Shown here: positions 27,769 to 36,241 of the stretch, one piece after another
How the letters are laid out: the number at the start of each line of letters is the position of its first letter
Position numbering within the stretch: the stretch's first letter is position 1
Program-made: the position numbers and the translations under genes
The notes under the pieces: model-generated
Seen by the model: the letters and a program-made list of their open reading frames with translations, nothing else
The model's database searches: none
Told to the model about the DNA's origin: nothing
NCBI RefSeq assembly: GCF_001421965.1
Contig: NZ_LMLP01000021.1
Location: 300,362 to 364,361 of the forward strand
DNA from: Sphingomonas sp. Leaf67
Lineage (GTDB): Bacteria > Pseudomonadota > Alphaproteobacteria > Sphingomonadales > Sphingomonadaceae
DNA length: 64,000 nt
Reading direction: 5' to 3'

Positions 27769-29123
27769 GCCAGTACCTCCGTCAGCGCCGCTGCCAGCGC
27801 TTCGATATCTTCCACGGTCACCGTTTCGGTCACCGCCACGACCAGCCCGTTCGCCAGCGCATCCTCACCCGGATAGAGCCGGCCAAGCGACACGCCCGCC
27901 AGCACGCCGCGATCGGCGAGTTCGCGCACCACCGGCCGTGCTTCGCTCGGCAGCTTCAGCGTGAATTCGTTGAAGAACATGTCGTTGACCAGCTCGACGC
28001 CCGGTATCTGCGTCAGCCGCTCGGCCGCCGCGCACGCCTTGGCGTGATTGACCTCGGCCAGTTGCCGCAGCCCCTTTTCCCCGAGCAGGGTCAGATGGAT
28101 CGAGAAGGCGAGCGCGCATAGCCCCGAATTGGTGCAGATGTTCGACGTCGCCTTTTCCCGGCGAATATGCTGTTCACGGGTCGACAGCGTCAGCACGAAG
28201 CCGCGCTTGCCCTCGGCATCGACCGTCTCGCCGCACAGCCGGCCCGGCATCTGCCGCACCAGCTTTTCCGAGCAGGCGAACAGCCCGACATAGGGGCCGC
28301 CGAATTGCAGGCCGACGCCCAGCGACTGGCCCTCGCCGACGACGATGTCGGCCCCCAGATTGCCCGGTGCCTCAATCGCGCCCAGCGCGACCGGCTCGGT
28401 CACGACCGCGACCAGCAGCGCCTTCACCGCATGGGCGGCATCGGCGATGCGTTGCAGGTCGGGGATGCGGCCGAGGATATCGGGATATTGCACGACGACG
28501 CACGACGTATCGGCGTCGATCTTCTCGATCAGCCGGTCGTCATCGGTCTGTGCGACCAGCCATGGCGAGGTCGTGTCGAGTACGTCGCCGGTGAACTTCG
28601 CCATGGTCTTCGCGACCGAGACGTAATGCGGATGCACCCCGCCCGAAAACACCGCCTTCGCCTTGCGCGTCACCCGGCGGGCCATCGTCACCGCCTCCCA
28701 GCAGGCGGTCGACCCGTCGTACATCGACGCATTGGCAACATCGCAGCCGAGCAGCCGCGCGACCTGGCTCTGGAATTCGAAGAGCATCTGCAACGTGCCC
28801 TGCGCGATTTCCGGCTGATAGGGCGTATAGGCGGTCAGATACTCGCCGCGCTGGATCAGGTGATCGACGCTGGCGGGCACATGGTGGCGATAGGCACCGC
28901 AGCCGAGGAAGAACGGCACCGACCCTGCCGCGACATTCTTCGCCGCCAATGCCGACAGATGCCGCTCGACCGCCAGTTCGCTGGCATGGTTGGGCAGGCC
29001 GGGCACCGGCGTGCCCAGCCGTGCGGATTCGGGGACGTCGACGAACAGGTCGTCGATGCTGTCGGCACCGATGACGGCCAGCATCTCGGCGCGATCGGTC
29101 GGGGTCAGGGGAAGATAGCGCAT
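27765..29123 (-). CDS. gcvPA: Glycine dehydrogenase (decarboxylating) subunit 1
   Basis: This 452-residue N-terminal-type half of split glycine decarboxylase begins [20 protein letters not shown]. Hallmarks include [40 protein letters not shown] and [20 protein letters not shown]. It forms the alpha2beta2 P-protein with GcvPB. The start is the ATG at 29123; an upstream in-frame ATG at 29153 would enter the repeat-rich gap and is less likely. The 147-bp gap to gcvH holds a palindromic repeat, the only sizeable break in the operon. Confidence 0.96.
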   Translation of the reverse strand: MRYLPLTPTDRAEMLAVIGADSIDDLFVDVPESARLGTPVPGLPNHASELAVERHLSALAAKNVAAGSVPFFLGCGAYRHHVPASVDHLIQRGEYLTAYTPYQPEIAQGTLQMLFEFQSQVARLLGCDVANASMYDGSTACWEAVTMARRVTRKAKAVFSGGVHPHYVSVAKTMAKFTGDVLDTTSPWLVAQTDDDRLIEKIDADTSCVVVQYPDILGRIPDLQRIADAAHAVKALLVAVVTEPVALGAIEAPGNLGADIVVGEGQSLGVGLQFGGPYVGLFACSEKLVRQMPGRLCGETVDAEGKRGFVLTLSTREQHIRREKATSNICTNSGLCALAFSIHLTLLGEKGLRQLAEVNHAKACAAAERLTQIPGVELVNDMFFNEFTLKLPSEARPVVRELADRGVLAGVSLGRLYPGEDALANGLVVAVTETVTVEDIEALAAALTEVLA

Positions 29124-29155
29124 GATGGTCCTACTGCAGAACCGCCATCGCATCC

Positions 29156-29262
29156 GTCATTCCGGCGAAGGCCGGAATCCATGGACACGGGCGGCATCGA
29201 AACGTCGGAACGGCCCGTATCCATGGGTCCCGGCCTGCGCCGAGACGACGATGGTGCCGGGC
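29156..29262. repeat. Palindromic repeat unit inside the gcv operon
   Basis: CGTCATTCCGGCGAAGGCCG (29156-29175) with GAATCCATGGACACGGGCGG, and the opposing CCCGTATCCATGGGTCCCGG followed by CCTGCGCCGAGACGACG, form a ~97-bp imperfect palindrome. The arms resemble the unit at 31251-31347. It lies between gcvH (stop 29271) and gcvPA (start 29123). Transcribed as part of the mRNA it could form a stem that affects stability or relative expression. Confidence 0.75.
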
Positions 29263-29270
29263 GCGATCCG

Positions 29271-29642
29271 TTACAGCCGCGCGACGTAGGCGGCGTATTT
29301 GTCCTCGTCCATCAACTCACCCAGCTCGCTGTCGTCGCGCAGGGTCAGCTTGAAGAACCAGCCCTCGCCCTCGGGGTCTTCGTTGACCAGCGCGGGATTG
29401 TCGGCGAGCGCCGTGTTGCCTTCCAGCACGGTGCCCGATGCCGGGGTATAGACGTCCGACGCGGCCTTGACCGATTCGACGACGGCGGCGTCGTCGCCCT
29501 TGGACAGCTGCTTGCCCTCTTCGGGAACATCGACGAACACGATGTCGCCCAGCTGGCCGGCGGCATATTCGGTGATACCGACGGTCGCGACTTCACCGTC
29601 GACCTCGATCCATTCATGTTCCTGCGTGAAATAACGGCTCAT
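29271..29642 (-). CDS. gcvH: Glycine cleavage system H protein
   Basis: This 123-residue lipoyl carrier shuttles the aminomethyl intermediate between the P, T and L proteins. It begins [20 protein letters not shown]. The lipoylated lysine lies in [17 protein letters not shown], and the C-terminal block [11 protein letters not shown] is typical. The start at 29642 is the conserved family start; the open frame before it is gcvT shadow. It lies 14 nt downstream of gcvT. The L protein (lpd) is not in this window and is usually shared with other dehydrogenases. Confidence 0.96.
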   Translation of the reverse strand: MSRYFTQEHEWIEVDGEVATVGITEYAAGQLGDIVFVDVPEEGKQLSKGDDAAVVESVKAASDVYTPASGTVLEGNTALADNPALVNEDPEGEGWFFKLTLRDDSELGELMDEDKYAAYVARL

Positions 29643-29656
29643 CCGGCAAGCTCCCT

Positions 29657-30883
29657 TTAGCGGACGTAACGATGGGGGACGAACGGCATCGGCACGACGC
29701 GTGCCGCATGCACCTTGCCGCGCTGGCGCAGCATCACGGTTCCGGCCTCGGCCAGCGCCGGCGGGCAATAGGCCATGGCAATCGGCGCGGAAATGCTCGG
29801 CGCGAACCCGCCGGAGGTGACGTGGCCGACGGCATTGCCATCGGCGTCGATCACCTCGGCACCTTCGCGCACCGGCTGGCGACCCTCGATGATCAAGCCG
29901 AACCGCTTCGTTTCCGGACCCGCCGCGCGTTCGGCAAGGATATGTTCGGCACCGGGGAAGCCGCCTTCCTCGCGGCGACGCTTCGACAGCGCGAAGCCGA
30001 GATCGGCGGCGACCGGCGTGGTGTCGGGGCTGAGGTCATGGCCGTAGAGCGGCAGACCGGCTTCGAGGCGCAGCGAGTCGCGCGCGCCAAGGCCGATCGG
30101 CTTGACCTCCGGTTCGGCGCAGATCGCGTCGGCAAAGGCGGTGGCGGCGTCCTCGGGCAGCGAAATCTCGAACCCGTCCTCGCCGGTATAGCCCGAACGG
30201 CTGACCCACAACGCATGGCCGTTCCAGTCGAACCCGCCCGCGGTCATGAACGTCAGCGCGGCGACGCCCGGCAGGATGCGTTCGAGCGCATCGACCGCCT
30301 TCGGCCCCTGCAACGCCAGCAGCGCGCGGTCGTCGAGATGGTTGAGCGTGATCGCATCGGCGAGATGCTCGCGCAGATGGCCGATATCGTCATATTTGGT
30401 CGCGCCGTTGACGACCATGTAGAAGGCGTCCTCGTCGTCGGCCGCAACGTCATCGCCCTCCGCCTTGAGCGGGAACGGCACTTCCGGCCCGGCAGCATCG
30501 ATCCGCGTGACCATCAGGTCGTCGAGAATGCCGCCCTGCTCGTCGAGCAGCAGCGAATACCGCATTTTCGCGGGCTTCAGGATCTTCAGGTCGCCCGGCA
30601 GCAACGCTTCCAGTGCCGCCGTCGCGTCCGGTCCGTGGATCAGCAACTGGCCCATATGGCTGACGTCGAACAGGCCGGCGCTCTCGCGGGTCCACAGATG
30701 CTCGGCCATGATGCCTTCATACTGGACCGGCATCGTATAGCCCGCGAACGGGACCATCCGCCCAGCTCTGGCGCGGTGCCACGCGTCGAGCGGCAGGGTC
30801 TGCGGCGGCAGTTCCTCGACGGGATCGCTGCCATCGGCGCGCAGTTCGTGGGCGGGTTCGCTGTTCGGGGCGGTATCGCTCAT
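29657..30883 (-). CDS. gcvT: Glycine cleavage system T protein (aminomethyltransferase)
   Basis: This 408-residue tetrahydrofolate-dependent enzyme releases ammonia and forms methylene-THF from the H-protein intermediate. The core begins [20 protein letters not shown] and contains [20 protein letters not shown] and [15 protein letters not shown]. The [10 protein letters not shown] block and a C-terminal barrel with [11 protein letters not shown] follow. The ATG at 30883 gives about 30 extra acidic residues before the usual N-terminus; no closer ATG precedes the conserved start. It is the first gene of the operon, controlled by the glycine riboswitch 67 nt upstream. Confidence 0.95.
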   Translation of the reverse strand: MSDTAPNSEPAHELRADGSDPVEELPPQTLPLDAWHRARAGRMVPFAGYTMPVQYEGIMAEHLWTRESAGLFDVSHMGQLLIHGPDATAALEALLPGDLKILKPAKMRYSLLLDEQGGILDDLMVTRIDAAGPEVPFPLKAEGDDVAADDEDAFYMVVNGATKYDDIGHLREHLADAITLNHLDDRALLALQGPKAVDALERILPGVAALTFMTAGGFDWNGHALWVSRSGYTGEDGFEISLPEDAATAFADAICAEPEVKPIGLGARDSLRLEAGLPLYGHDLSPDTTPVAADLGFALSKRRREEGGFPGAEHILAERAAGPETKRFGLIIEGRQPVREGAEVIDADGNAVGHVTSGGFAPSISAPIAMAYCPPALAEAGTVMLRQRGKVHAARVVPMPFVPHRYVR

Positions 30884-30949
30884 ATGCGCCAGGTCCTTCG
30901 TGAATCGGTTCAACGACGCCGGACGGCACGAAAGGTGCCGCATCGGTCG

Positions 30950-31138
30950 TCGCCCCCTCTGTCACGGAACCTGAGAGCTTTCGCACGGGCATTTGGCCCA
31001 TGCTTACCCCTTCGGTGGTCCGGCCGATACGGCCGCGACGCTTTCCAGAGTATCTTGTGCCCTTGCGCGGTCCCTGTTGCCTGAGAGATTCCGGGGCGGT
31101 TGCTCCTTCGGCGGCGGACACGTCCGCACTCTCCCGCG
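30950..31138 (-). promoter_or_regulatory. Tandem glycine riboswitch
   Basis: On the minus strand two aptamer-like units follow each other. Unit 1 (about 31138-31065) has GCGGGAGAGTGCGG, GCCGCCGAAGGAGCAA and CTCTCAGGCAACAGGGACCG. Unit 2 (about 31053-30950) has ACTCTGGAAAGC, CACCGAAGGGGTAAG and GCTCTCAGGTTCCGTGACAG ending AGGGGG. The CCGAAGG...CTCTCAGG signature repeated twice is diagnostic of the cooperative glycine riboswitch. It directly precedes gcvT and should switch the gcv operon on when glycine is high. The boundaries are estimated. Confidence 0.93.
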
Positions 31139-31250
31139 CATGGCGTCGGCTGTAAGCCTGTCGATGGCGCAAGCTCTGGCTTGAGGGCGGGGATTAGTCA
31201 ATCGGGAAAGCGGGGAATGAAACGGACGGAGAGCGGCCTTCAGTTGCAAT

Positions 31251-31464
31251 CGTCATCCCGGCGCAGGCCGGGATCCATGGATACGGGCGGTATCGATCGA
31301 ACCGCGACGTCACCTGTCCGTGGGTCCCGGCCTGCGCCGGGATGACGGAGTTTGCCAACACACACACTCGTCATTCCCGCGAAGGCGGGAATCCCTACAC
31401 GCTGACGTTGCGGCAAGATTCGCCGCCGTTGCGGCAATAGATTCCCGCCTTCGCGGGAATGACG
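31251..31464. repeat. Two palindromic repeat units (CGTCATCCCGG type) in the gap upstream of the gcv riboswitch
   Basis: Unit A has a 23-nt arm at 31251-31273 (CGTCATCCCGGCGCAGGCCG plus GGA) and its exact reverse complement at 31325-31347. Unit B has a 24-nt arm at 31369-31392 (CGTCATTCCCGCGAAGGCGG plus GAAT) mirrored exactly at 31441-31464. The 346-bp gap from 31139 to 31485 holds nothing else that I can recognise, apart from whatever promoter drives the gcv riboswitch. Related units occur at 29156-29262 and 35471-35568, with half-units at 56978 and 57725. Confidence 0.85.
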
Positions 31465-31485
31465 GAGGGAATGGCCCGCCCGGCC

Positions 31486-32136
31486 TTACCGCGTGACGTT
31501 ATACTTCAGCTGCTCGTCGGTCAGCTGGAAGCCGACCAGCGCCTCGAAGGTCGCGGCCAGCACCGCCTGCCGCACCGCCGGATCGGCCAGCGGGTCGGTC
31601 GCCGCGTCCTGATCCCCGGGCTTGCGGCGGCGGTTGATCTGGTTGCGGGTTTCCTGCGGCAGCGTCGCGGCGGCGCGGTCGACGATCGCGGTCCCCTGCC
31701 CCTGTGCCTGCGCGCGCGCCGCGCCATCGGCGAAGTTCAGCGTCACCTGCCCCAGCCGCTTCGACACGACCTGCGTGCCGCCGCGTACCACCGACACGAA
31801 ATAGGGGAGCGTCACCGTCCGGGCACCCTGCGTCGTGTTGCGCCGCGCCTGCACGTCGAACGTCAGCGTGCTGTTGATCGTGTCGGCACCCTCGGCGCAA
31901 TTGGCGCGCAGGTTCGTCAGCGTCGCGACGACGTCGATCGCCTTCGCCTCGCGGCTGGCGGGCGGGTCGAACAGCGTGATGTCGCCGGTCCCCGCCGGTA
32001 CGCCCGCCACCGGACAGGCCGACCGCACCGCCGAAATGCCGACGCCCTGCGTCACGTCGAGTTCGCCGGTACGCTTGCATCCGCTCAGCGCCAGGACAGC
32101 GACGGCGGCAACGGCGGCAGTTTTGCGGAGGGTCAC
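31486..32136 (-). CDS. Predicted lipoprotein of unknown function
   Basis: This 216-residue protein starts at a GTG (VTLRKTAAVAAVAVLALSGC). The basic start, hydrophobic stretch and LSGC lipobox predict a lipoprotein anchored at the cell envelope. The mature part contains NLRANCAEGADTINSTLTFD, PYFVSVVRGGTQVVSKRLGQ and ETRNQINRRRK. It is reminiscent of Alpha-proteobacterial envelope proteins with beta-rich folds, but I do not recognise a named family. No in-frame ATG precedes the signal peptide; TAAGGT lies upstream as a weak RBS. It is divergent from ispH. Confidence 0.7.
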   Translation of the reverse strand: MTLRKTAAVAAVAVLALSGCKRTGELDVTQGVGISAVRSACPVAGVPAGTGDITLFDPPASREAKAIDVVATLTNLRANCAEGADTINSTLTFDVQARRNTTQGARTVTLPYFVSVVRGGTQVVSKRLGQVTLNFADGAARAQAQGQGTAIVDRAAATLPQETRNQINRRRKPGDQDAATDPLADPAVRQAVLAATFEALVGFQLTDEQLKYNVTR

Positions 32137-32245
32137 GGGAACACGATACCTTATGCACGGGTGCGGCGATGCCGCGCCTCCTGATAGCGACGCTTCATAG
32201 GAACCGCCTTTCGCGCGTGCAAGCAATCGAGTCGCTTTCGGGTCA

Positions 32246-32330
32246 GGCGGTGCCGGCCCGCTCCCCCTCCCCGCCACCCACGTGAGTATCCTGAATGGGT
32301 GGCGGGGAGGGGGAGCGGGCCGGCACCGCC
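32246..32330. repeat. Perfect 35-bp inverted repeat between divergent genes
   Basis: The arm at 32246-32280 (ending CCCCCTCCCCGCCACCCA) is the exact reverse complement of 32296-32330 (starting TGGGTGGCGGGGAGGGGG), with a 15-nt spacer CGTGAGTATCCTGAA. It lies 110 bp upstream of the lipoprotein GTG and 47 bp upstream of the ispH ATG, so one or both 5' leaders may carry an exceptionally stable hairpin. No second copy of these arms was noticed elsewhere in the window. Confidence 0.9.
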
Positions 32331-32376
32331 GGGCACGGCTTGGCGTGCCCCCAAACAAGCTGTAAGCGCTGGCACC

Positions 32377-33330
32377 ATGACCGACACCCAACGCCCCGTC
32401 ATCGAATTGCTGATCGCGGCCCCCCGCGGCTTCTGCGCCGGCGTCGACCGCGCCATCCAGATCGTCGAGCTCGCGATCCAGAAACACGGCGCGCCGGTCT
32501 ATGTCCGGCACGAAATCGTCCACAACAAGTTCGTGGTCGACTCGCTCCGGGCAAAGGGCGCGGTGTTCGTCGAGGAACTGGATCAGGTGCCCGACGGCGT
32601 GCCGGTCGTGTTCTCGGCGCATGGCGTGCCCAAATCGGTCCCGGCGGCGGCCAGCCAGCGCGGCCTCGAATATCTCGACGCGACCTGCCCGCTGGTGTCG
32701 AAGGTCCATCGCCAGGCCGAACGGCTGGTCGCCAGCGGCCGCCACATCCTGTTCGTCGGCCATGCCGGCCATCCCGAAGTCATCGGCACCTTCGGCCAGG
32801 TGCCCGAGGGGCAGATGACGCTGATCGAGACGGTCGAGGACGTCGCCGCGCTCCAGCCCGCCGACCCCGACAACCTCGCCTTCCTGACGCAGACGACGCT
32901 GTCGGTCGACGACACCCGCGCCATCGTCGAGGCGACGATCGCCCGCTTCCCGAGCATCGTCGCGCCCAAGGCCGACGACATCTGCTACGCCACGTCGAAC
33001 CGGCAGAATGCGGTGAAGGCGATCGCGCAAAGCTGCGACATGATGCTCGTCATCGGCGCGCCCAATTCGTCCAATTCGGTGCGGCTGGTCGAGGTCGCCG
33101 AGCGCGAGGGCACCCGTGCCCGCCTGATCCAGCGCGCCGCCGAACTCGACTTCGCCTGGCTGGAAGGGGTCGGCACGCTCGGCATCACCGCCGGTGCGTC
33201 GGCGCCCGAAGTGCTGGTCCGCGAACTGGTCGACCGCATCGCTACCCGCTACGACGTCACCGAGTCCGAGGTCGAGATGACCCGTGAAACGATCGCGTTC
33301 AAACTGCCGCGCGGCCTCGAAGCCGCCTGA
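32377..33330 (+). CDS. ispH: 4-hydroxy-3-methylbut-2-enyl diphosphate reductase
   Basis: This 317-residue last enzyme of the MEP isoprenoid pathway converts HMBPP to IPP and DMAPP with a [4Fe-4S] cluster. Cluster cysteines are seen in [24 protein letters not shown] and [14 protein letters not shown]; the catalytic Glu/Thr region is [12 protein letters not shown]. The start is the ATG at 32377 ([20 protein letters not shown]); the longer open frame upstream reads through the 35-bp repeat and is unlikely. Its TGA overlaps the thrB ATG (33328-33332), beginning a coupled four-gene run. Confidence 0.96.
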   Translation: MTDTQRPVIELLIAAPRGFCAGVDRAIQIVELAIQKHGAPVYVRHEIVHNKFVVDSLRAKGAVFVEELDQVPDGVPVVFSAHGVPKSVPAAASQRGLEYLDATCPLVSKVHRQAERLVASGRHILFVGHAGHPEVIGTFGQVPEGQMTLIETVEDVAALQPADPDNLAFLTQTTLSVDDTRAIVEATIARFPSIVAPKADDICYATSNRQNAVKAIAQSCDMMLVIGAPNSSNSVRLVEVAEREGTRARLIQRAAELDFAWLEGVGTLGITAGASAPEVLVRELVDRIATRYDVTESEVEMTRETIAFKLPRGLEAA

Positions 33331-34283
33331 TGGCCGTCTATACGCAGGTGTCGGCAGAGGCGCTCGCGCGCTTCCTGTCGGGCTATGACCATGGCGACCT
33401 GATTTCGGCCAAGGGCATCGCCGAAGGGGTCGAGAACAGCAACTATCTGGTCGATACCACCACCGGCCGTTTCATCCTGACGCTGTATGAAAAGCGGGTC
33501 GATCTGGCCGACCTGCCCTTCTTCTTCGCGATGACCGATGCGTTGGCGGATGCCGGCAATCCGGTGCCGCGCGCGCTGCCCGATCGCGCGGGACAGGTGA
33601 TCCAGACGCTGGAGGGTCGCCCCGCCTGTCTGATCGAATTCCTGTCGGGCGTGTCGGTCAGCCATCCGACTCCCGAACAGGCACATGCCGCCGGTGCGGC
33701 GCTCGGCGCGCTCCATCGCGGCCTGACCGGCTTCGCGCCGACGCGCGCCAATTCGATGGGTGTCGGCGCATGGCCGACGCTGTTCGCCGACTGTGCGCCC
33801 CAGCTCGATTCGATCCGGCCCGGCCTGCGCGCGCGGGTCGGCAGCGCGCTCGATACGGTCGTTGCGGCATGGCCCGCCGACCTGCCGACCGGCGCGATCC
33901 ATGCCGATCTGTTCCCCGACAACGTGCTGATGCTCGGCGACCGCGTCACCGGGCTGATCGACTTCTATTTCGCCTGCACCGACATCGTCGCCTATGACGT
34001 CGCGATCACCCATTCGGCATGGAGCTTCGATGCGAAGGGTGCGCCGCTCGACCCCGCGATCGGACGGGCGCTGCTGGCCGGCTATCGGACACAGGCTTCA
34101 CTCACCGAGGCCGAGGTCGCCGCGCTGCCGCTGCTGGCGAAGGGGGCCTGCATCCGCTTCCTGCTGACCCGCGCGTGGGACTGGATCAATACGCCGGCCG
34201 ACGCGCTGGTGACGCGCAAGGACCCGCTCGCCTATCTGCGCCGGCTCGACTGGTACGACGCGAACCCGGCCGCCTTCGCATGA
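33330..34283 (+). CDS. thrB: Homoserine kinase (APH-fold type)
   Basis: This 317-residue kinase of the aminoglycoside-phosphotransferase fold is the ThrB form common in alphaproteobacteria and unrelated to the GHMP-type ThrB. It phosphorylates homoserine in threonine synthesis. It begins [20 protein letters not shown]. The ATP-site block [20 protein letters not shown], the catalytic [10 protein letters not shown] and the metal-binding IDFYFA are intact. Both ends overlap neighbours by 1-4 nt (ispH upstream, rnhA downstream), suggesting coupling in an ispH-thrB-rnhA-speE-like operon. Confidence 0.93.
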   Translation: MAVYTQVSAEALARFLSGYDHGDLISAKGIAEGVENSNYLVDTTTGRFILTLYEKRVDLADLPFFFAMTDALADAGNPVPRALPDRAGQVIQTLEGRPACLIEFLSGVSVSHPTPEQAHAAGAALGALHRGLTGFAPTRANSMGVGAWPTLFADCAPQLDSIRPGLRARVGSALDTVVAAWPADLPTGAIHADLFPDNVLMLGDRVTGLIDFYFACTDIVAYDVAITHSAWSFDAKGAPLDPAIGRALLAGYRTQASLTEAEVAALPLLAKGACIRFLLTRAWDWINTPADALVTRKDPLAYLRRLDWYDANPAAFA

Positions 34284-34732
34284 CCGATGCGCCCGAACTT
34301 CCCCGCGTCGAAATCGCGACCGATGGCGCGTGCAAGGGCAATCCCGGCCGTGGCGGCTGGGGCGCGGTGCTGCGCGCCGCTGATGGCCGCGAGCGTGAAT
34401 TGTCGGGCGGCGAGCGCGAGACGACCAACAACCGCATGGAATTGATGGCCGCGATCGAGGGGCTGAACGCACTCAAACGTCCCTGCCGCGTGATCCTGTC
34501 GACCGACAGCCGCTATGTAATGGACGGCCTGACCAAATGGATCAAAGGCTGGCAGAAAAACGGGTGGAAGACCGCCGCCCGGCAGCCGGTCAAGAACGCC
34601 GAACTGTGGCAGCAACTGCTCGCCGCCGCCAAACCGCACCGCATCGAATGGGTGTGGGTGAAGGGCCATGCCGGCCACCCCGATAACGAGCGCGCCGACC
34701 GGCTCGCCAGCGATGCAGCCCTGAACCAATGA
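34280..34732 (+). CDS. rnhA: Ribonuclease HI
   Basis: This 150-residue enzyme degrades RNA in RNA-DNA hybrids. All four catalytic acids are visible: Asp in [18 protein letters not shown], Glu in [12 protein letters not shown], Asp in ILSTDSRYV and Asp in [15 protein letters not shown], together with the basic handle [13 protein letters not shown]. The ATG overlaps the thrB stop (ATGA, 34280-34283), and its stop overlaps the next ATG (34729). Length is standard. Confidence 0.96.
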   Translation: MTDAPELPRVEIATDGACKGNPGRGGWGAVLRAADGRERELSGGERETTNNRMELMAAIEGLNALKRPCRVILSTDSRYVMDGLTKWIKGWQKNGWKTAARQPVKNAELWQQLLAAAKPHRIEWVWVKGHAGHPDNERADRLASDAALNQ

Positions 34733-35394
34733 TCCCACGCGTCCTGATCGACACCGCGCACGTGCCCGGCGACAATGTCGAATTGCGCCTCGTCCAGCGC
34801 GGCGACGACTTCATGATCGTCCTCGACCGCAACGAATTGATGAGCAGCCGCATGTCGGCGTCGGAAGAGGCGTTGGCCGATCTCGGCTGCGCCCACCTTA
34901 CGGCACGCAAGGGCGCGCGGGTGCTGATCGGCGGCCTCGGCATGGGCTTCACCCTGCGCCGCGCGCTGAAGATTCTGCCCGCCGATGCCGAGGTGGTCGT
35001 CGCCGAGCTGGTACCCAAGATCGTCGACTGGGCGCGCGGACCGCTGGCGCACATCTTCGACGGCTGCCTCGACGATCCGCGCGTGCGGATCGCGGTGGGC
35101 GACGTAGCGTGGGCGATCGAGGACGGCGGCTGGGACGCAATCCTGCTTGACGTCGACAACGGTCCCGATGGCTTGACCCATGCCGGCAACGACAAGCTGT
35201 ATTCGGCCCGCGGGCTACAGGTCACCAAGCGCGCGCTGCACGCCGGCGGCGTACTGGCGATCTGGTCGGCCTATGCCGATCCCGCGTTCACCAAGCGGTT
35301 GCGCGATAGCGGCTATGCGGTGGATGAGCAGGTGGTGCGGGCGCGGGGGACCAAGGGTGCGCGACATGTGATCTGGCTGGCCGGGCGGCGGTAG
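34729..35394 (+). CDS. Spermidine synthase-like SAM-binding protein
   Basis: This 221-residue protein of the spermidine synthase/methyltransferase fold has glycine-rich SAM-site [20 protein letters not shown], acidic [19 protein letters not shown], and [20 protein letters not shown]. It is shorter than true SpeE and lacks the N-terminal beta-barrel. It resembles the SpeE-like proteins of unknown function often found in alphaproteobacteria. Polyamine synthesis is possible but unproven. It starts within the end of rnhA and is the last gene of the coupled run. Confidence 0.75.
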   Translation: MIPRVLIDTAHVPGDNVELRLVQRGDDFMIVLDRNELMSSRMSASEEALADLGCAHLTARKGARVLIGGLGMGFTLRRALKILPADAEVVVAELVPKIVDWARGPLAHIFDGCLDDPRVRIAVGDVAWAIEDGGWDAILLDVDNGPDGLTHAGNDKLYSARGLQVTKRALHAGGVLAIWSAYADPAFTKRLRDSGYAVDEQVVRARGTKGARHVIWLAGRR

Positions 35395-35470
35395 GGGGTT
35401 TTCCTTCACCGTTTGCCAAGCGGGATCGACATTCAGTTCGCTGGACGCAGGGATAGCGTTCGATCCCCTA

Positions 35471-35568
35471 TCGTCACTCCCGCGCAGGCGGTAGTCCATA
35501 CACGCCAGCGTCGCGAATCCAGCCAAACCGTCAGCGGATATGACTTCCCGCCTGCGCGGGAATAACGA
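35471..35568. repeat. Palindromic repeat unit (CGTCACTCCCGCG type)
   Basis: CGTCACTCCCGCGCAGGCGG (35472-35491) and the opposing TTCCCGCCTGCGCGGGAATA flank an ~60-bp middle. The unit is a diverged copy of those at 31251-31464. It lies just downstream of the ispH-thrB-rnhA-speE-like run and may end its transcript. Confidence 0.7.
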
Positions 35569-35704
35569 AATTCCGCGGTTACTGCTGAATTTCGATCGGT
35601 CCTGGGAGCCTCCATTCCTGCTTGATCGGAATGCCCTTCCCACTCGGTTAAAGTCATCCTCCCGTTTGGTTGAAGCCCGTCTCCCATTTCGACGCCCCCT
35701 CCCC

Positions 35705-35870
35705 CGTTTGGTTCGAGCTTGTCGAGAACGGGGCTCCGCGAGAGCATCAGTGGAGGGCGATCAACCGCCCTTTCCTCCAGTCAGTTCGAGCCTGTCGAGA
35801 ACCTGCCTGCCCCAAACGACCCGTTCTCGACGGGCGCTTCTCGACAAGCTCGAAGCTGCTCGAACCGAAC
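35705..35870. repeat. Cluster of GGTTCGAG/TCGAGAA palindromic repeats
   Basis: TTTGGTTCGAGCTTGTCGAG, AGTTCGAGCCTGTCGAGAAC, CCGTTCTCGACGGGCGCTTC and TCTCGACAAGCTCGAAGCTG-CTCGAACCGAACGG are inverted and direct copies of one motif. A further half-copy lies near 35985. The 630-bp gap from 35395 to 36026 contains this cluster and the unit at 35471. I see no convincing gene in it; the short open frames that cross it follow the repeats. Confidence 0.7.
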
Positions 35871-36026
35871 GGAATGGGAAAAGAAGAGCCATTTCCCCCC
35901 AGCAATCGTGCTGAGTAGGGACTGGGTGAAGTCAAAGGCCGTGTCGAAGCACCGCCCCGAACCTCAACCGTCCATCAATACGCCATTTCGACAAGCTCAA
36001 AGGCTACTCAGGACAAACGGACAGCC

Positions 36027-36170
36027 CTATTCATCCGTCCGCATCTTCACCTTGTTCGGCAGGTCCTTCCCCTTGGTCCGCCGCGACGGCAACTGCACCG
36101 GGTTCTTCTTCTTCCAGTCCCCCCAACGCTTCGGGCCTTCGGGGGTATCGATGATCGTATCGTCGTCCAT
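36027..36170 (-). CDS. Possible 47-residue basic protein
   Basis: The reading frame begins MDDDTIIDTPEGPKRWGDWK and ends LPNKVKMRTDE. It has an acidic start, a WGDWKKKNPVQLPSRR core and many lysines, a composition that looks coded rather than random. GGATAG precedes the ATG at 36170. It faintly recalls the small GxxRYGDW-type proteins of alphaproteobacteria, but I do not recognise a family. It lies directly downstream of the terminator of the aldehyde dehydrogenase gene, so its expression would need read-through or a promoter overlapping that hairpin. Confidence 0.45.
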   Translation of the reverse strand: MDDDTIIDTPEGPKRWGDWKKKNPVQLPSRRTKGKDLPNKVKMRTDE

Positions 36171-36180
36171 CACGCTATCC

Positions 36181-36222
36181 AAAACGAAAAGGGGCGGCGG
36201 ATCAACGACCCGCCGCCCCGTT
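36181..36222 (-). terminator. Intrinsic terminator of the aldehyde dehydrogenase gene
   Basis: On the minus strand, GGGGCGGCGG (36219-36210) pairs perfectly with CCGCCGCCCC (36200-36191) around a 9-nt loop. The T-rich tail TTTTCGTTTT (36190-36181) follows. It lies 20 nt past the dehydrogenase stop. Confidence 0.85.
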
Positions 36223-36241
36223 CTTTCCAGTCAGGAAACGA

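Noticed and set aside
25372..27876. Over 800-codon plus-strand open frame opposite gcvPB, the CcdC-like gene and the FNT gene
   Set aside because: It crosses several real minus-strand genes and their gaps and has no domain-like sequence.
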